A stretch of DNA of 64,000 nt from contig JAQFVV010012416.1 in NCBI GenBank assembly GCA_028023455.1, forward strand, positions 8,251,967 to 8,315,966, written 5' to 3'. Shown here piece by piece: positions 23,215 to 34,290 of the stretch. Each line of letters starts with the position of its first letter. Position 1 is the first letter of the stretch. This DNA comes from Epiperipatus broadwayi. Lineage: Eukaryota; Onychophora; Udeonychophora; Euonychophora; Peripatidae. Made by a program: the position numbers and the translations under genes. The notes under the pieces are model-generated. The model had not been told where the DNA came from. It did no database searches and saw nothing but the letters and a program-made list of their open reading frames with translations.

Positions 23215-23417
23215 GACTTCTCATTCGATAATTTAATATACAAAATTAACAAAGCGTATGCCACACTTGAATGAGAAGCTATAAAGATACACAGAAATTA
23301 TTACACGCTAAGCGCTTTCGAGGTCTTTTGCCTCATATTCATAGCGGTACTGTGAGCTGCAGAATGAAAAAATAGGGCAAGGGAAACAAAACAGTATGCA
23401 AAGCATATGCAAATGAA
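23215..23417 (-). mobile_element. PLE 3' untranslated region
   Basis: Lies directly downstream of the minus-strand PLE coding end. Contains agcgctttcgagg and cctcatattcatagc, which on the minus strand match the PLE 3' segment at 8.33-8.46 kb. A 15-nt inverted pair (cttctcattcgat near 23216 and atgagaagct near 23270) lies inside it. Confidence 0.65.
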
Positions 23418-23837
23418 CTAGATAGTCCAACGTTTGGAGATGTCAAAGCAGGTATCTCGTCTATTGATGGACTTATTATTGCCATTAATAAAATATGCTT
23501 CTCTGATTTTCCGCTTGATGTCATTTTTCTCAATACAGACTATTTTAGGGCTGGAAGGTTCAAACAAATGTCCTGTCTTCTTGGAATGCTCTAAAAATGT
23601 TGATGAATTATCATTGTTTTTCATAGCTCTATTATATGTATATCTGTGTTGTGCTGTCCTGTTGATTATGCCTGCCTTGGTTTCTCCAAAATAAATGGCC
23701 CGGCAACCAGGTTGTGGGCAAGCTATGCTGTAAACGACATGGGGAGTCTGAGAAGGTTCAATTTTGTCCTTAGAGTTATTGATTAGACGATTAGTGCATG
23801 GGGGTGTATGAAAGCTAATTTTAAATTTATTGGCCAA
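23418..23837 (-). pseudogene. PLE GIY-YIG endonuclease domain, open but 5'-truncated
   Basis: A 139-codon minus-strand frame covering the RT-nuclease linker and the whole GIY-YIG domain. It contains TNRLINN, SQTPHVVYSIACPQPGC, AIYFGETKAGIINRTAQH, FLEHSKKTGH, KRKIREAYFI and INRRDTCFDI. VYSIACP..C..AIYFGE is the GIY-YIG core with a CxxC-type insertion as in Penelope proteins, and the downstream H and E/K residues are conserved. The nuclease nicks target DNA during PLE retrotransposition. The RT palm is absent upstream, so this is a 5'-truncated copy, but it is the best-preserved nuclease here and perhaps the youngest PLE. Confidence 0.85.
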
Positions 23838-24050
23838 AACCTTGATTAATTAATTAAGTTTAAAATTTATATCTGAGCTAGGAATGATATAATAATTTCT
23901 TGCTTAATAAATAATTAATAATAACCTAGAATGCATTTATCTAAAGTGGATGATGATTTCAAAGATATAAGTGCAAAAACGTTGACACTTGTAGCTCAAA
24001 TTATAATGTATATGCGGGCGTAAGAAGGGGGATTTCAAACGTTCATTTGA
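23838..24050 (-). repeat. Upstream PLE segment shared with 62.06-62.24 kb
   Basis: Shares taaagtggat, tttatatctg, gattaataataa-cct and tgacacttgta-ctcaaa with 62060-62240, in the same order and orientation. It could be the decayed RT end of the PLE, which I favour here since the next codons downstream are PLE, or a separate repeat. Confidence 0.45.
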
Positions 24051-25045
24051 AGAAATATTATAGACGGCGTTTTGAAATTTTGATATTCTTCTATTTGATT
24101 CATTTAATTACAATGCCAATATTTATTTATTATATATATGCTATCATATGGAAATTAATAGATAGATATATAAAATGAATAAAATCTATGAATGTGAAAT
24201 ATGGCCACTGCAGGATACTAGAGAGTGAAACCGTCGTCTAATACATAAATAATAATATTTGTGTTGAGAAAATTTTGTTTAATTGAAAGATTTTTTTTCT
24301 CTCCCTCCCTATTTCGATTTCTCTCTGTTTGTTGCTTTCCAACTAGCTGATCACATGTCTATTTTTTTTTTCTAAGCAAACAAGTGAAATGAAATTTATT
24401 TATTAATATTTCACATGAGTTAGTGCAGTTCTAGAAATATTGTGTCACTGAAGTAATTGCCCTGAGACTCGTGGCAGGCAATGCGGAGTCGAAACAGTTT
24501 GTTCATTTGGACTCCACGGGAAGAAGTGCAGTCATTGATATAACTACTTAAAACTTCTTTTGGATGATCGCCCCAGTCGACTCTTCTTTATAATGTTTAT
24601 GTTCAATTTCGTGTTTGACAAACTGTCTGATAAAACATAAAAGCAATACTACCTTCTGAGAAGCAATTTTCAAATTTTATAGCCAACATTTCAAGGTGAT
24701 TTACAAATTATTGGTCATTGACTGTCAAGTTTATGTACAAGTTAATTTTTAAAAAAGTTTATGTTAATGAAATATTAACGATAAATAATTTATTAAAATT
24801 TTATATATTCAGAATTTGGCTTTGATTCGTGACTTCTGGCATACATTATTATAATAGAAATATTACAGATATATATATACTTCATCTCCCTGTGACTATG
24901 TTACAGATATATATATACTTGTTCTCCAGGCAGTTATTAAAGATATTTTAGCCCAAGCATATATTTATCACTTAATGTAATTTATAAGTTTTATCCCCTC
25001 TTACCATTTAATTTACAATTACTCTGCGCGGTTTGGTTGGTAGAG
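24051..25045. other. No gene recognised; GC-richer hairpin patch
   Basis: About 24440-24600 is richer in GC, with nested hairpins (attgcc/ggcaat, gactc/gagtc directly before gaaac). A 62-bp stretch with cagatatatatatactt is repeated near 24866 and 24903. The sequence then runs into the assembly gap. Confidence 0.45.
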
Positions 25046-25545
25046 NNNNNNNNNNNNNNNNNNNNNNNNNNNNNNNNNNNNNNNNNNNNNNNNNNNNNNN
25101 NNNNNNNNNNNNNNNNNNNNNNNNNNNNNNNNNNNNNNNNNNNNNNNNNNNNNNNNNNNNNNNNNNNNNNNNNNNNNNNNNNNNNNNNNNNNNNNNNNNN
25201 NNNNNNNNNNNNNNNNNNNNNNNNNNNNNNNNNNNNNNNNNNNNNNNNNNNNNNNNNNNNNNNNNNNNNNNNNNNNNNNNNNNNNNNNNNNNNNNNNNNN
25301 NNNNNNNNNNNNNNNNNNNNNNNNNNNNNNNNNNNNNNNNNNNNNNNNNNNNNNNNNNNNNNNNNNNNNNNNNNNNNNNNNNNNNNNNNNNNNNNNNNNN
25401 NNNNNNNNNNNNNNNNNNNNNNNNNNNNNNNNNNNNNNNNNNNNNNNNNNNNNNNNNNNNNNNNNNNNNNNNNNNNNNNNNNNNNNNNNNNNNNNNNNNN
25501 NNNNNNNNNNNNNNNNNNNNNNNNNNNNNNNNNNNNNNNNNNNNN
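25046..25545. other. Assembly gap (500 N)
   Basis: Exactly 500 N, probably a fixed-size scaffold gap of unknown true length. Open frames crossing it are meaningless. Confidence 0.98.
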
Positions 25546-25863
25546 ATAAATCAAGAATGTGCTTATATGTTTTACTGTCTATCAAGCTTGGCAGCCATTT
25601 TTTTTTATAAATATGCAGTTTCAGGGGTATCCCAAAAATGTTTGTAAAGTAAGGATGATAAGCCACAAACATATATTTAATATTTCAATTTTTGTGTATT
25701 ATTTTATATATCTATTAATACAAAAAATAGTAACAAATAAAATGGAAATATTATAATTAACAATAACAAATAAAAGGTAAATATTATAATGTGTAAATTA
25801 TATATATATATATATATTATGATTCGATGTCTGTATTTTTAAAGCAATATACATAATTATATA

Positions 25864-26063
25864 ACTGAATATTTGTAAATACAGTAACTAAATAATTAAA
25901 AAAATTTATCCACTTAGGAGCACTTTCGATTATCCCAGTAATCTGTGTCAACTAAAGCTTTGAAATGCTAACTTTCCCACAATTCTGTGATCTTAACGTT
26001 TGCTGCGCTCCTAAGTAGATAAATTTTTTTAATTATTTAGTTACTGCATTTACAAATATTCAG
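25864..26063. mobile_element. 200-bp MITE with 57-bp inverted ends
   Basis: The left end ctgaatatttgtaaat, cagtaactaaataatt, cacttaggagc is the near-perfect complement of the right end gctcctaag, aattatttagttactg, atttacaaatattcag. Only about 85 bp lies between the arms. AT-dinucleotide flanks hide any TA duplication. Confidence 0.8.
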
Positions 26064-26175
26064 ATATATATATATATATTAAAATAGTAATCAAATATCC
26101 TTCCCTTAACCTTCTTTATTAAACAAAGCATATAAAGGTGTTTGTATATTTCTATATATAATGTGTAAACATCGA

Positions 26176-26177
<2 letters not shown>

Positions 26178-26222
<45 letters not shown>
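26178..26222. repeat. TA microsatellite
   Basis: Uninterrupted TA dinucleotides of about 44 bp; a shorter run lies at 25800-25818. Confidence 0.95.
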
Positions 26223-26227
<5 letters not shown>

Positions 26228-26464
26228 CAGTATTCTAATATCCTCACTTACCCTTCTTTATAAAGAACTTATATAAAGATGTTTTAAATTATCCACATAT
26301 TTGGTAATAGAAAATTAGAGAAAAAAAGTTCTATGTTCCAGAAACTGTATATTTATTTAAAAAATGTTTGCCAAACTTTGGTAGACAGTAATATGCACAA
26401 CTACTGTTAAGAGATAGTGATAATAATAAAGGTGATTTATATGTATTTTTAAATACAGATATAT

Positions 26465-27640
26465 TTGTGGAATGTGCTAGACTTTATTTGATACAAACTC
26501 TTTAAGATCAAGACAAAAAACAGCACTTATAGCTGAGTAGCAATCAGAATTAATGGCAATATAACTGCTCGTAATGAAGCTCAGTTTTTCAGAGTAAGGA
26601 TGGCTATACGCTTTTTTACAAGAATGACAAATTAACAGAGAAAAGAGTCTGCATCGTGGTAAATTTGATGTAAAATCTAATTTAGTATGTTCTATTTTTG
26701 GAATTTCTGAATATAATAATAGAAGGTTCTTGATATTAAAACTTAGCTTGCACAATAATATCCATGCTAATTTTATTAAAGTACATGCGCCAACATTCAA
26801 TTCACTAACTCCAGAGAAAAAGATTTTTTTATTAAGACTTGAATAGAATTAATTCATCAATATTATTAAAGGACCAATTTTTTTGGGGGGAGGGGGGAGA
26901 TTTTATAGATGCTGTTATTATTTTTTTTACAATCTACAGATTGAATATTACAAAGAGTTTGTTTAGACAGAAAAATCATTACAAATGGAATTGAATATAC
27001 CAATAATCAAACCATTGGTGTTTAATAGATTACAATACATTAGGAATCAGAATTATATGAATTCTTGCAAATGCAAATATTGGACATCATAGATCAATAT
27101 TCTCATAGATTAAAATTATTATTGCATTAAAAATAGGGCTAATTCCTTTCCATTAAAAATAATATTTAATTATGTTCTAGAAATGTATCTACTAATCATA
27201 ATAAGTTTAAACAATTGTTGTATTAAACATTAAAATCATAAATTGGGTTTTTAGGATTGTCATGTTAGTGAAGTGTGAAACTTCTTTAAAGAATATGCTA
27301 TATAAATGAGTAAATCTATTCTTGGATTCATTGAAAAGACTAATCATAGCTACTACTCTGACAATATTCTTATTATTAGTGAGTTAATTAAAAAAAAAGT
27401 ATGTTCTATCTCAGCAAAATAATAAATTGAATGTGAAGCGTTAGAATCAGTATAAGGATTTAAAGAAATTTCAACATTTAATAAAATGGTTTTAAAATGG
27501 TTGTGAAATAAAACTATTCATAGTCCTTAAACACAGAAAAAAATGCGCATTATTTACTTTATATAGATAAACTCTCTTATAATTGTTGATTTTAAATCTC
27601 GTTTTTTGATAAAAAACAAGATTCACTAATATGTGATATC
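26465..27640 (+). pseudogene. LINE endonuclease relic
   Basis: Frames pieced by eye follow an apurinic-type LINE endonuclease: NVRTL-like start (VECARLYLIQTL), the LSSNQ/ALSET region, GYTLFYKNDKLTEK (family GYTFFWKGK), then after decay NNQTIGV-ITIH-ESELYEFLQ and DIIDQYSHRLKLLLH. The last phrase equals the TDHRLV active-site block with D lost. It parallels the better copy at 30.1-31.9 kb. Endonuclease nicking would start target-primed reverse transcription. Many stops; RT is absent. Confidence 0.6.
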
Positions 27641-27734
27641 CCACAAAGGCAAATATTATGCATTATATTACTTTTTTACTCTTTATTAATTTTGCCTTTA
27701 TTATTAAATAGCCTATTTATATTGGGCGTTATAT

Positions 27735-27935
27735 GCCATAGAGTTGAAAAGATTATGTTGTGGAAATGGGATGGAGCAAAATATGGGAAAACTTAGACTG
27801 GGGAATGGAAAATAAAGTAGCTAACAGGTTTCTCTGGGCATAATTGTTGAGAGATTCTTGACTCGGTTTAAGGAGAAGCTACAATACATCACATCAACAT
27901 TATCGCGCTCGGAATAAATATTTTTTATCTCATTT
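27735..27935 (+). mobile_element. LINE 3'-end segment (copy 1)
   Basis: Shares gatgttgtggaaatggga (one base different), gtggctaacaggtttctctgggcata and gagagatt-ttgac-ttgat with 55.50-55.69 kb, where it forms the tail of an RT-containing LINE. Either the 3' untranslated end of that LINE or a SINE using the same tail. Confidence 0.65.
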
Positions 27936-28308
27936 TCATTGTATTTTACATTATGTGGCTCTAAAATTCATTTTTATTATTTTTATTCTCATTACTTGAA
28001 GTCTATTTTCTATAATGAATTTATCTATAATGATCTAATATTTTCAATACCATATTTTTGATACAATTTCCTATGTAAAATATCTCATATTTACACTTTC
28101 ATTATTTATATATTTACATAATTTCTCATTTTTAGATAAAACTTCTTATGTTAGCCATTGTATACATAAAAGGAATTTTAGAATCAAAGTATGCATACAC
28201 TCTTTTCTCAATAGGTCAATTATATTTAATTTATACAATAATAATAAAATAGTTTATTGTCCTATTATTCTTTTTCTCCACTACCTATATCAAATTTTTT
28301 AATTTATT
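27936..28308. other. No feature recognised
   Basis: AT-rich, no motif. Confidence 0.5.
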
Positions 28309-28331
28309 TAATTCTAAGGCAGTATTTCATT

Positions 28332-28478
28332 TGCTTTTATTCTGAATGTTTCCTATTTATGTAGAGGGATTTGAACTCAGGATTTTTCAGTGTATTCATC
28401 CTCCACACTATCTTGAGCAACTGATACACATGATCACACATATATAAAAAAAATATATCATTCCCAATATATATATAT

Positions 28479-28535
<57 letters not shown>

Positions 28536-28871
28536 CATTCAGAAACAGCACTCTTCAGTTGGGCTAGATAATAATCTCCCACACATATATACAATGAATG
28601 TTTGGTTTATATTAAAATAGCAATTCCTCAAATTTTAATGAACAGGCTTCAATCTTCTCACCCTTCCAACTATTCAACCATCCATTTCATCGAAAAACTG
28701 ACAATGGAATACTTAAAGCCCTTGTTGAATTTGATATTATAGTCATATTTATGTAGACATTATGTCAATCTAACGCCTCATATCAGACATTACATATCCA
28801 TATAAATATAGTAATAGGAGGATGGGAGGCAGAATTTATACTAAAATGTAATCTATTTCCCAAGCAATATG
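28332..28871 (-). mobile_element. RZ-B element with 23-bp TSD and internal TA array
   Basis: A 540-bp RZ-B unit (ggatttgaactcaggatt, aactgatacacatgatcac, caatcttctcaccc, ctattcaaccatccat). It is flanked by a perfect 23-bp direct repeat (28309-28331 and 28872-28894) that contains ctaaggcagtattt. The hammerhead position is replaced by about 60 bp of TA (28469-28530). The long duplication points to target-primed reverse transcription. Confidence 0.75.
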
Positions 28872-28894
28872 TAATTCTAAGGCAGTATTTCATT

Positions 28895-30109
28895 AGTTTA
28901 TTTAGCTTTTTTTAGGTTAAATGTATGCTCTTCTTTTTTCACTCACAAATGCATCATCTATACACTGACTTTATACATTATTTTTTCATTTCTTCCATTA
29001 TTTCTTATCATAAAATGGCAATATATTATTTCATATTTGGTACATAATATACCCAAAAGTCATCTTTTTTTCATATGTCACAGCATCATATGGGAGGCAA
29101 ACCTGCAACAACCACCTGCAACCAACAGTCTTTATCACACTTTATATTACTCATTTTTATAACTAGAATTATAATATCATCTTCTCTAATACCTATTTGT
29201 ATAAATAGCATTAACAAACTCAATAATGAAGAAATTAAACCTCATAAAATATTTGTGCTCAAATGGTCTATTTTTATTTACTAAATTCTCTATATTATTT
29301 AAATGCAGTGATCTCAATACTGCTTTTGAGATAAAAATAAAAACTTTTTACTGATTAACCAATTTATGTATGAATTCTTTAATTTATATTGATGACAGAT
29401 TTCATTACCACACTGTAATAAAGGTATAAAAGATACTAGTTCTGAGCATTATAATGTTTCATACAGTGCACTGTTAGATGTTGTGCATGGGTTAACAAAG
29501 ATATCAATAGGTGGCAGATAAAGAAAGGGCCTTCAGATATGAAAGTTAACTATGAATAAAAAATAAATAGTATTTGACCAGGAATACATATTTTGACTTC
29601 TAAGATAAGATGTTGGTCCATCAAATGTGGAATACTGTTTCTGATACAGCCTTTCCTTTCTTCCTCCTTTTCTTCTTCAAGCATTTAAGTCAGTATAGAG
29701 CTCAGTCATATTTAGCTTTCATGTCATTAGTCTTCTTCCTATGCTGAAATTCTTTTTTTGTTTTTTTTTTAGTTCTACCAATCAGAAATTAAGAAAGCAA
29801 ATATGGAAATAGATACGACCTTAGTTAGGATTCTTACTCAAGGCAGCACAATCAGTAATGAATCTGATTGGAACTGAATTTGAGACAGGCTTTTCAGCTA
29901 GAAACGATTGTGTGTTTAGTCATATTTAGAATCTTCTTGTCTATGAAAGAAGTTGAAAGGAATCCAGAAAACATGATCTAAAATGATCTGTCTCATATAG
30001 TCTGGCTAGATTATCATGCTTGGCAGATTATTTATTAAAGCTATAGAAATAATAATATCAATAATAATAGAAAAACAGAAGGCAGTACTAAAAGTAAGTA
30101 TCATACACT
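28895..30109. other. No gene recognised
   Basis: AT-rich to mixed sequence. 29640-29760 is pyrimidine-rich (cctttcttcctccttttctt). The part after 29800 may be the 5' untranslated region of the LINE that follows. Confidence 0.45.
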
Positions 30110-31960
30110 TTTTTTTGTAAATAGAGGTATATGGAACATGCAATCTTTAATAATAGAAACTCTTCAAGAATAGATAACTACTCTTTCTTATTGCATTGCC
30201 AAATGTATTCATATAATACTAAATTGTCCAAGTATTTTCCTACTGTTAGATAATGCTTTATTTACCACCTTTTCTTACAGTTTACAGTTTCGATTTCATG
30301 ATAATCTTCTTCAGAACTTTATATCTCCTAACCTTACAGTTGAGGTTAGGAGATATAAAGTTCTGAAGAAGATTGCTGGAGCAATTGAAACTGTAAACTG
30401 TAAGAAAGGTGGGTAAATAAAGCATTATCGAACAGTAGTAAAGTGCTTGGACAATTTAGTATTATATGGTCTTCAAGAATAGAATGGCAAACAGCTCTAA
30501 TGACTAAGAAGCAGTCAAAATTTAAGTTGATATAGTTGCTCTTAGTGAGACACATTTACTGGGGAAGTTATCTAGAATTTAATAGGTAGATGGCATAGTA
30601 ATCTTTTTAAGAGCCAAATCAATCAATGTCAGGAAAATGCAGGGCGTTGGATTTGTTGTAAGGTTTAATTTAGTCTCTTCTAATTTTGGAATATCTTAAT
30701 GTATCAATGTAAGGCTATTGTTGATAAACATTGATTGCACAAATGGCCTCATTTTACTAGTGCATATGCTTCAATATTATGTTCAGAGAATTTAAAGAAG
30801 AAAAGCTTTTATTTCTTTCTGGATTCCATTATTTCAGCAGTACCATTAAGAAATCAAATTTTTCTTCTTGAAGCATTTAATGCATATATTGATAGAAATA
30901 GTAGATTTTTGGATTAAAGATGTTGGAAATAATGATATTAATATGTAAATTTGAATTGTCTACTGTTTTGAATATTTGCATAATATACAAATTGACTATC
31001 ACAAATATCATATTTAAGCGTAAAAATCACTATTATAAATATGGATGCATTCACACTCACAATAACAGTTTTTAATAGATTACATTATAGTCAGATGTCA
31101 GAATGCAAGAGATGTTCATGTTATATGTTCATTTTCAAGTGCACATTTTTGGACAGATTATAGATTAATATTCTTTAAGGTTTAAGTGATAATTGCATTA
31201 AAAATAGGTCTTATTCCAATCATATTGGTAAAAAACGTGTTTGTTCTTTTTAAAATTGTGCTGTACACAAAAAGTGAAGCTTAGTATTATTAGAAAAAGA
31301 ATTATAAGACTTACCACTTTTGGAGCACTTATGTCTCCATATTCATAGCCTATCTTGGGAGTGTCAGCTTACTTTAAGATTATTCTTTATAAATATAGAT
31401 TAAATTTCAACAGTTTAAGATTAAATACTAAAATTGCTAGTGTGGACTTTTAGGTTTGGTTTACTAATTTGAGGCATGGGATTTTTTAAGAAGAATATTA
31501 TGGATGTAGGTAAATATATTTGTTATTGGGCTCATTAAAAAAGAATCATAATTGTTTTTTGACAATGCCCATAATTATTCGTGAATTGGTTAACAGGAAA
31601 TGTGACATTTTCTGCTTGGAACAATAATAAATTAAATTCTAAGCTTTATAATAAATATAGAGATTTAAGATTAGATGTTTAACAGCTGACAAGAAGACTA
31701 AAAAATGATTGGAAGATTAAAATTACAAAGAGAAAACATGCATTCCTCTTGAGTCACTATAAAATATACAAAGAGTTACAAATGGATCTGAAACCATATC
31801 ATAAATCTATTGAGTTAGAACTCTCTTATGTGACAACAATAATAGTTTGAAGAGGTGGAAATTAGTATTTTGATTGCCTTTTGAATAATGATACTAGACA
31901 TTTTAAAGAACTGTACATCAAAACAATAACTAGAAATGGTGTTGTGGTGTTTCAGAAAGG
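30110..31960 (+). pseudogene. LINE endonuclease relic, split by a foldback
   Basis: Decayed apurinic-type endonuclease of the group often annotated as craniofacial-development-protein-2-like. WNMQSLI (for WNVRTLL) is followed, after the foldback, by DIVALSETHL (catalytic E block), GVGFVVRFNLV, SAYASI, FYFFLDSIIS, EAFNA, VGNNDINM (for the GDFNA/DGNDNG region), then KYGCIHTH and FGQIID-YSLRFKW (for WMHPRS...TDHRLVR). Beyond this, to about 31.96 kb, weak similarity to the endonuclease-RT linker remains. Frameshifts and stops throughout; the RT domain is not found. Confidence 0.7.
30211..30467. mobile_element. 257-bp foldback inside the LINE relic
   Basis: Arms of about 120 bp meet at 30338-30343. 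Outer ends are atataatactaaattgtcc and acaatttagtattatat; inner ends are agaactttatatctcctaac and its complement. The arms are close to perfect, so the insertion is younger than the LINE it interrupts. Confidence 0.85.
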
Positions 31961-32189
31961 TACATTTCTGTAGAAAAAGTTAAAAGACTGCATTGGAAAA
32001 TGTCAAATACACAGAAATAATAAACTAGCATCTTTTATATGTGATATGTTTGTATTTTACAGATTAGTTTTTATATGTATCATAAAACGCACAGTTTCCA
32101 TTTTTTTTCTTTGGACTTGGAATAATCATACCCATTAGCAACTGACTGATCTTCATGATAATAGTGTATCATTGAATATAAGTAGGATA

Positions 32190-32320
32190 CCTACTGTGTT
32201 TCCCTGAAAATACTATCTAATCAAAAAATAAACTCTAGCATGATATTTGAAGATGCTTATAATATAAGTCCTACTCTAAATATAAGCCCTAATTAAGATT
32301 GGCAGCTTGATAGATGGTTT
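32190..32320. mobile_element. MITE fragment with ATAAG-type repeats
   Basis: Phrases tgtttccctgaaaata, ctctagcatgatatttga, aatataagtcctac and tataagccctaatta resemble a widespread DNA-transposon derivative with repeated 'aaaataagccct' words. A related piece lies at 33785-33880 (gccctgaaaataagctctac, atgtaagaccagaaaacac). Recognition is by memory of the pattern. Confidence 0.4.
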
Positions 32321-32404
32321 TTGTTTACCATTGAATCAAGCAATGGATGTATTGAATTATAAAGTAATGAATGTATAAATAAACATTATTATTGACATTA
32401 ATGC

Positions 32405-32990
32405 ATAAAATCATTATCATCAACCATTGTCAATCCATTGCAGGATGATGGTCTCTCCAAGTTCAATCCATTTTTTCCTATCTTTCTCTTCTCTTCTCCA
32501 CATCACCCCTGCACACTTTCTTATTTCATCCATCCATCTCACACATGGTCTCTTTCTGGGTCTTTTACAATCTCTTGGAATCCCATTTAAAATTTCAATT
32601 GTCCATTTATTGTCATCTCTTCTAACAATATGTCCAGCCCAACTCCACTTCAGTCTTTTAATTTTTTCAATGAGGTCAGTAACACCTATTTGTTCTCTTA
32701 CCCATACATTGCATTTTCAATCTCTTCTTGTTACTCCCAACATGCATCTCTCCATACTTGAGAAGTCTGAAGTCTCTGTATTGCACTTTTAGTAAGTGTC
32801 CAAGTCTCAGATCCGTAAGTAAGAACTGGCAAAACACATTTATTAAAAACCTTCCTTTTCAAACACATAGGCATATTTCCTTTTAGTATCAAGTTATTTC
32901 TACCAAAAGCACTCCAACCAAGTTTAATTCTATGATTAATTTCATCCATTATATTTCCATCTGTATTAATAATCTGACCAAGCATGAAAT
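32405..32990 (-). pseudogene. RTE (BovB-like) LINE, C-terminal RT and 3' end
   Basis: A minus-strand frame at 32731-32985 reads LGQIINTDGNIMDEINHRI, KLGWSAFGRNN, MPMCLKRKVFNKCVLPVLTY, GSETWTLTKSAIQRLQTSQ. This is the thumb region of RTE reverse transcriptases. A frameshift near 32740 continues with LKWSWAGHIVRR, RPCVRWMDEIRK, GVMWRREE and a final WIDNG just before 32405, the normal RTE C-terminus. It is a 5'-truncated copy containing only the last 190 or so codons. Another remnant of the same end is at 40.2 kb. Confidence 0.85.
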
Positions 32991-34094
32991 AAATGGTAAT
33001 ATAAATTATATGGTTCTTTTGTATTTTCCTGGTTGACTATTTTTGACAAATGTAATTCTACTTGTACAGAGAAACAATTTATCTTCCACAAATCAGTATT
33101 TCAGACTATTTATAATTTCATTTATATATTTTTAGGTACTTATTTTATTATATTCAATATGTAAATTTAGAATGCTTGATTTAGTTTTAGAGTTTCAGCA
33201 TGATAGCTTTTAAATATTCAAGATAAAAGAAAAATTAGTTTGATCCCTTAAACATTTTTTATCTACTGAAAGACTTTATTAAAATAATAGAAATAATTTT
33301 AATAATGAAAATTTAGCTTAAGTTAAATCATCAATCTTTCTCCCAAAAAAATTTTTTTAAAAAGAATACCCAAGCAAGCCTATTACAAGTAATTTAAAAA
33401 GTATTTACAATTTGCATACTTGATCATGGATGTACATGATTGTGTCATATGTTTGTTACCATATATGTTGCAACGAACATATACTTAATGTGCATGTGTG
33501 AAATACAGAAACATTTTCTAAATTTTTGTGCTTTCATTTTATATTACTTTTGTGTGAACAAACTATTCTTAACTATAATCATTTTTGTTACCATTTATGT
33601 CTCATAAGTCTTTAATTAATACTTGATTTAATGATCATAGAACAATATTCTGATCACCAGATGAGATGAGTGCAAAACGAAAGCTATTCTGGTAAGTATG
33701 AGAAAGGAATTGTGGGAAGCTCCTGGGGTATGAATTTTACAGCTTTCTATAAAGAGAAGTACTTAAATAAATATAGATTTTTGTACATGAAAAAATAAAA
33801 CATGCCCTGAAAATAAGCTCTACAGTGTCATTTGGAGCAAAAATTAATGTAAGACCAGAAAACACCATATTTAATGACAGAATATTAAAAGCATTATTAT
33901 ATGTGTAGATATATATCTTTGTAGAAGGTCGTAATCCAATGAATCTTGGTCTTAATTGAAAAAGATATTTAAATAACATTAATTAGTATATATCCCAGCA
34001 TGTAAAATAAATATTAAACAAACATTTCTGTTTAAAGACCATGAATTGAAATATAAACAATAATTTGTGCTTATTTTGTATAAAGTAAAAATAT
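32991..34094. other. No gene recognised
   Basis: AT-rich, apart from the MITE-like piece at about 33785-33880 mentioned above. Confidence 0.5.
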
Positions 34095-34183
34095 TAATTG
34101 ATTAAACAAATTGTTTTCTTTATTAATAAAGAAAACAAATTGTTTTCTTTATTAATAAAGAAAACAATTTGTTTAATCAATTA
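34095..34183. repeat. 89-bp near-perfect palindrome with internal tandem
   Basis: taattgattaaacaaattg at the left mirrors caatttgtttaatcaatta at the right. The centre holds two direct copies of a 29-bp unit that is itself palindromic (ttctttattaataaagaa). Likely to extrude as a cruciform. Confidence 0.9.
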
Positions 34184-34290
34184 GGAGCTAATATAAAAAT
34201 TCACAGTAGCTCTTTATGGAAGTTAATGTATTCATTTTAATATTGTAGGTAAATAAAAATTTATATTTGTAAAGATTATATATATATATA

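Noticed and set aside
24440-24520. Hammerhead ribozyme at the GC-richer patch
   Set aside because: Stem II and GAAAC are suggestive, but the required CTGANGA is reduced to CTGA and stem I does not pair.
24991-25672. Long open frames across 25.0-25.7 kb
   Set aside because: They consist almost wholly of N from the assembly gap.
32427-32792. Plus-strand 121-codon open frame
   Set aside because: It is the antisense of the RTE C-terminal coding region, which explains its unusual length.
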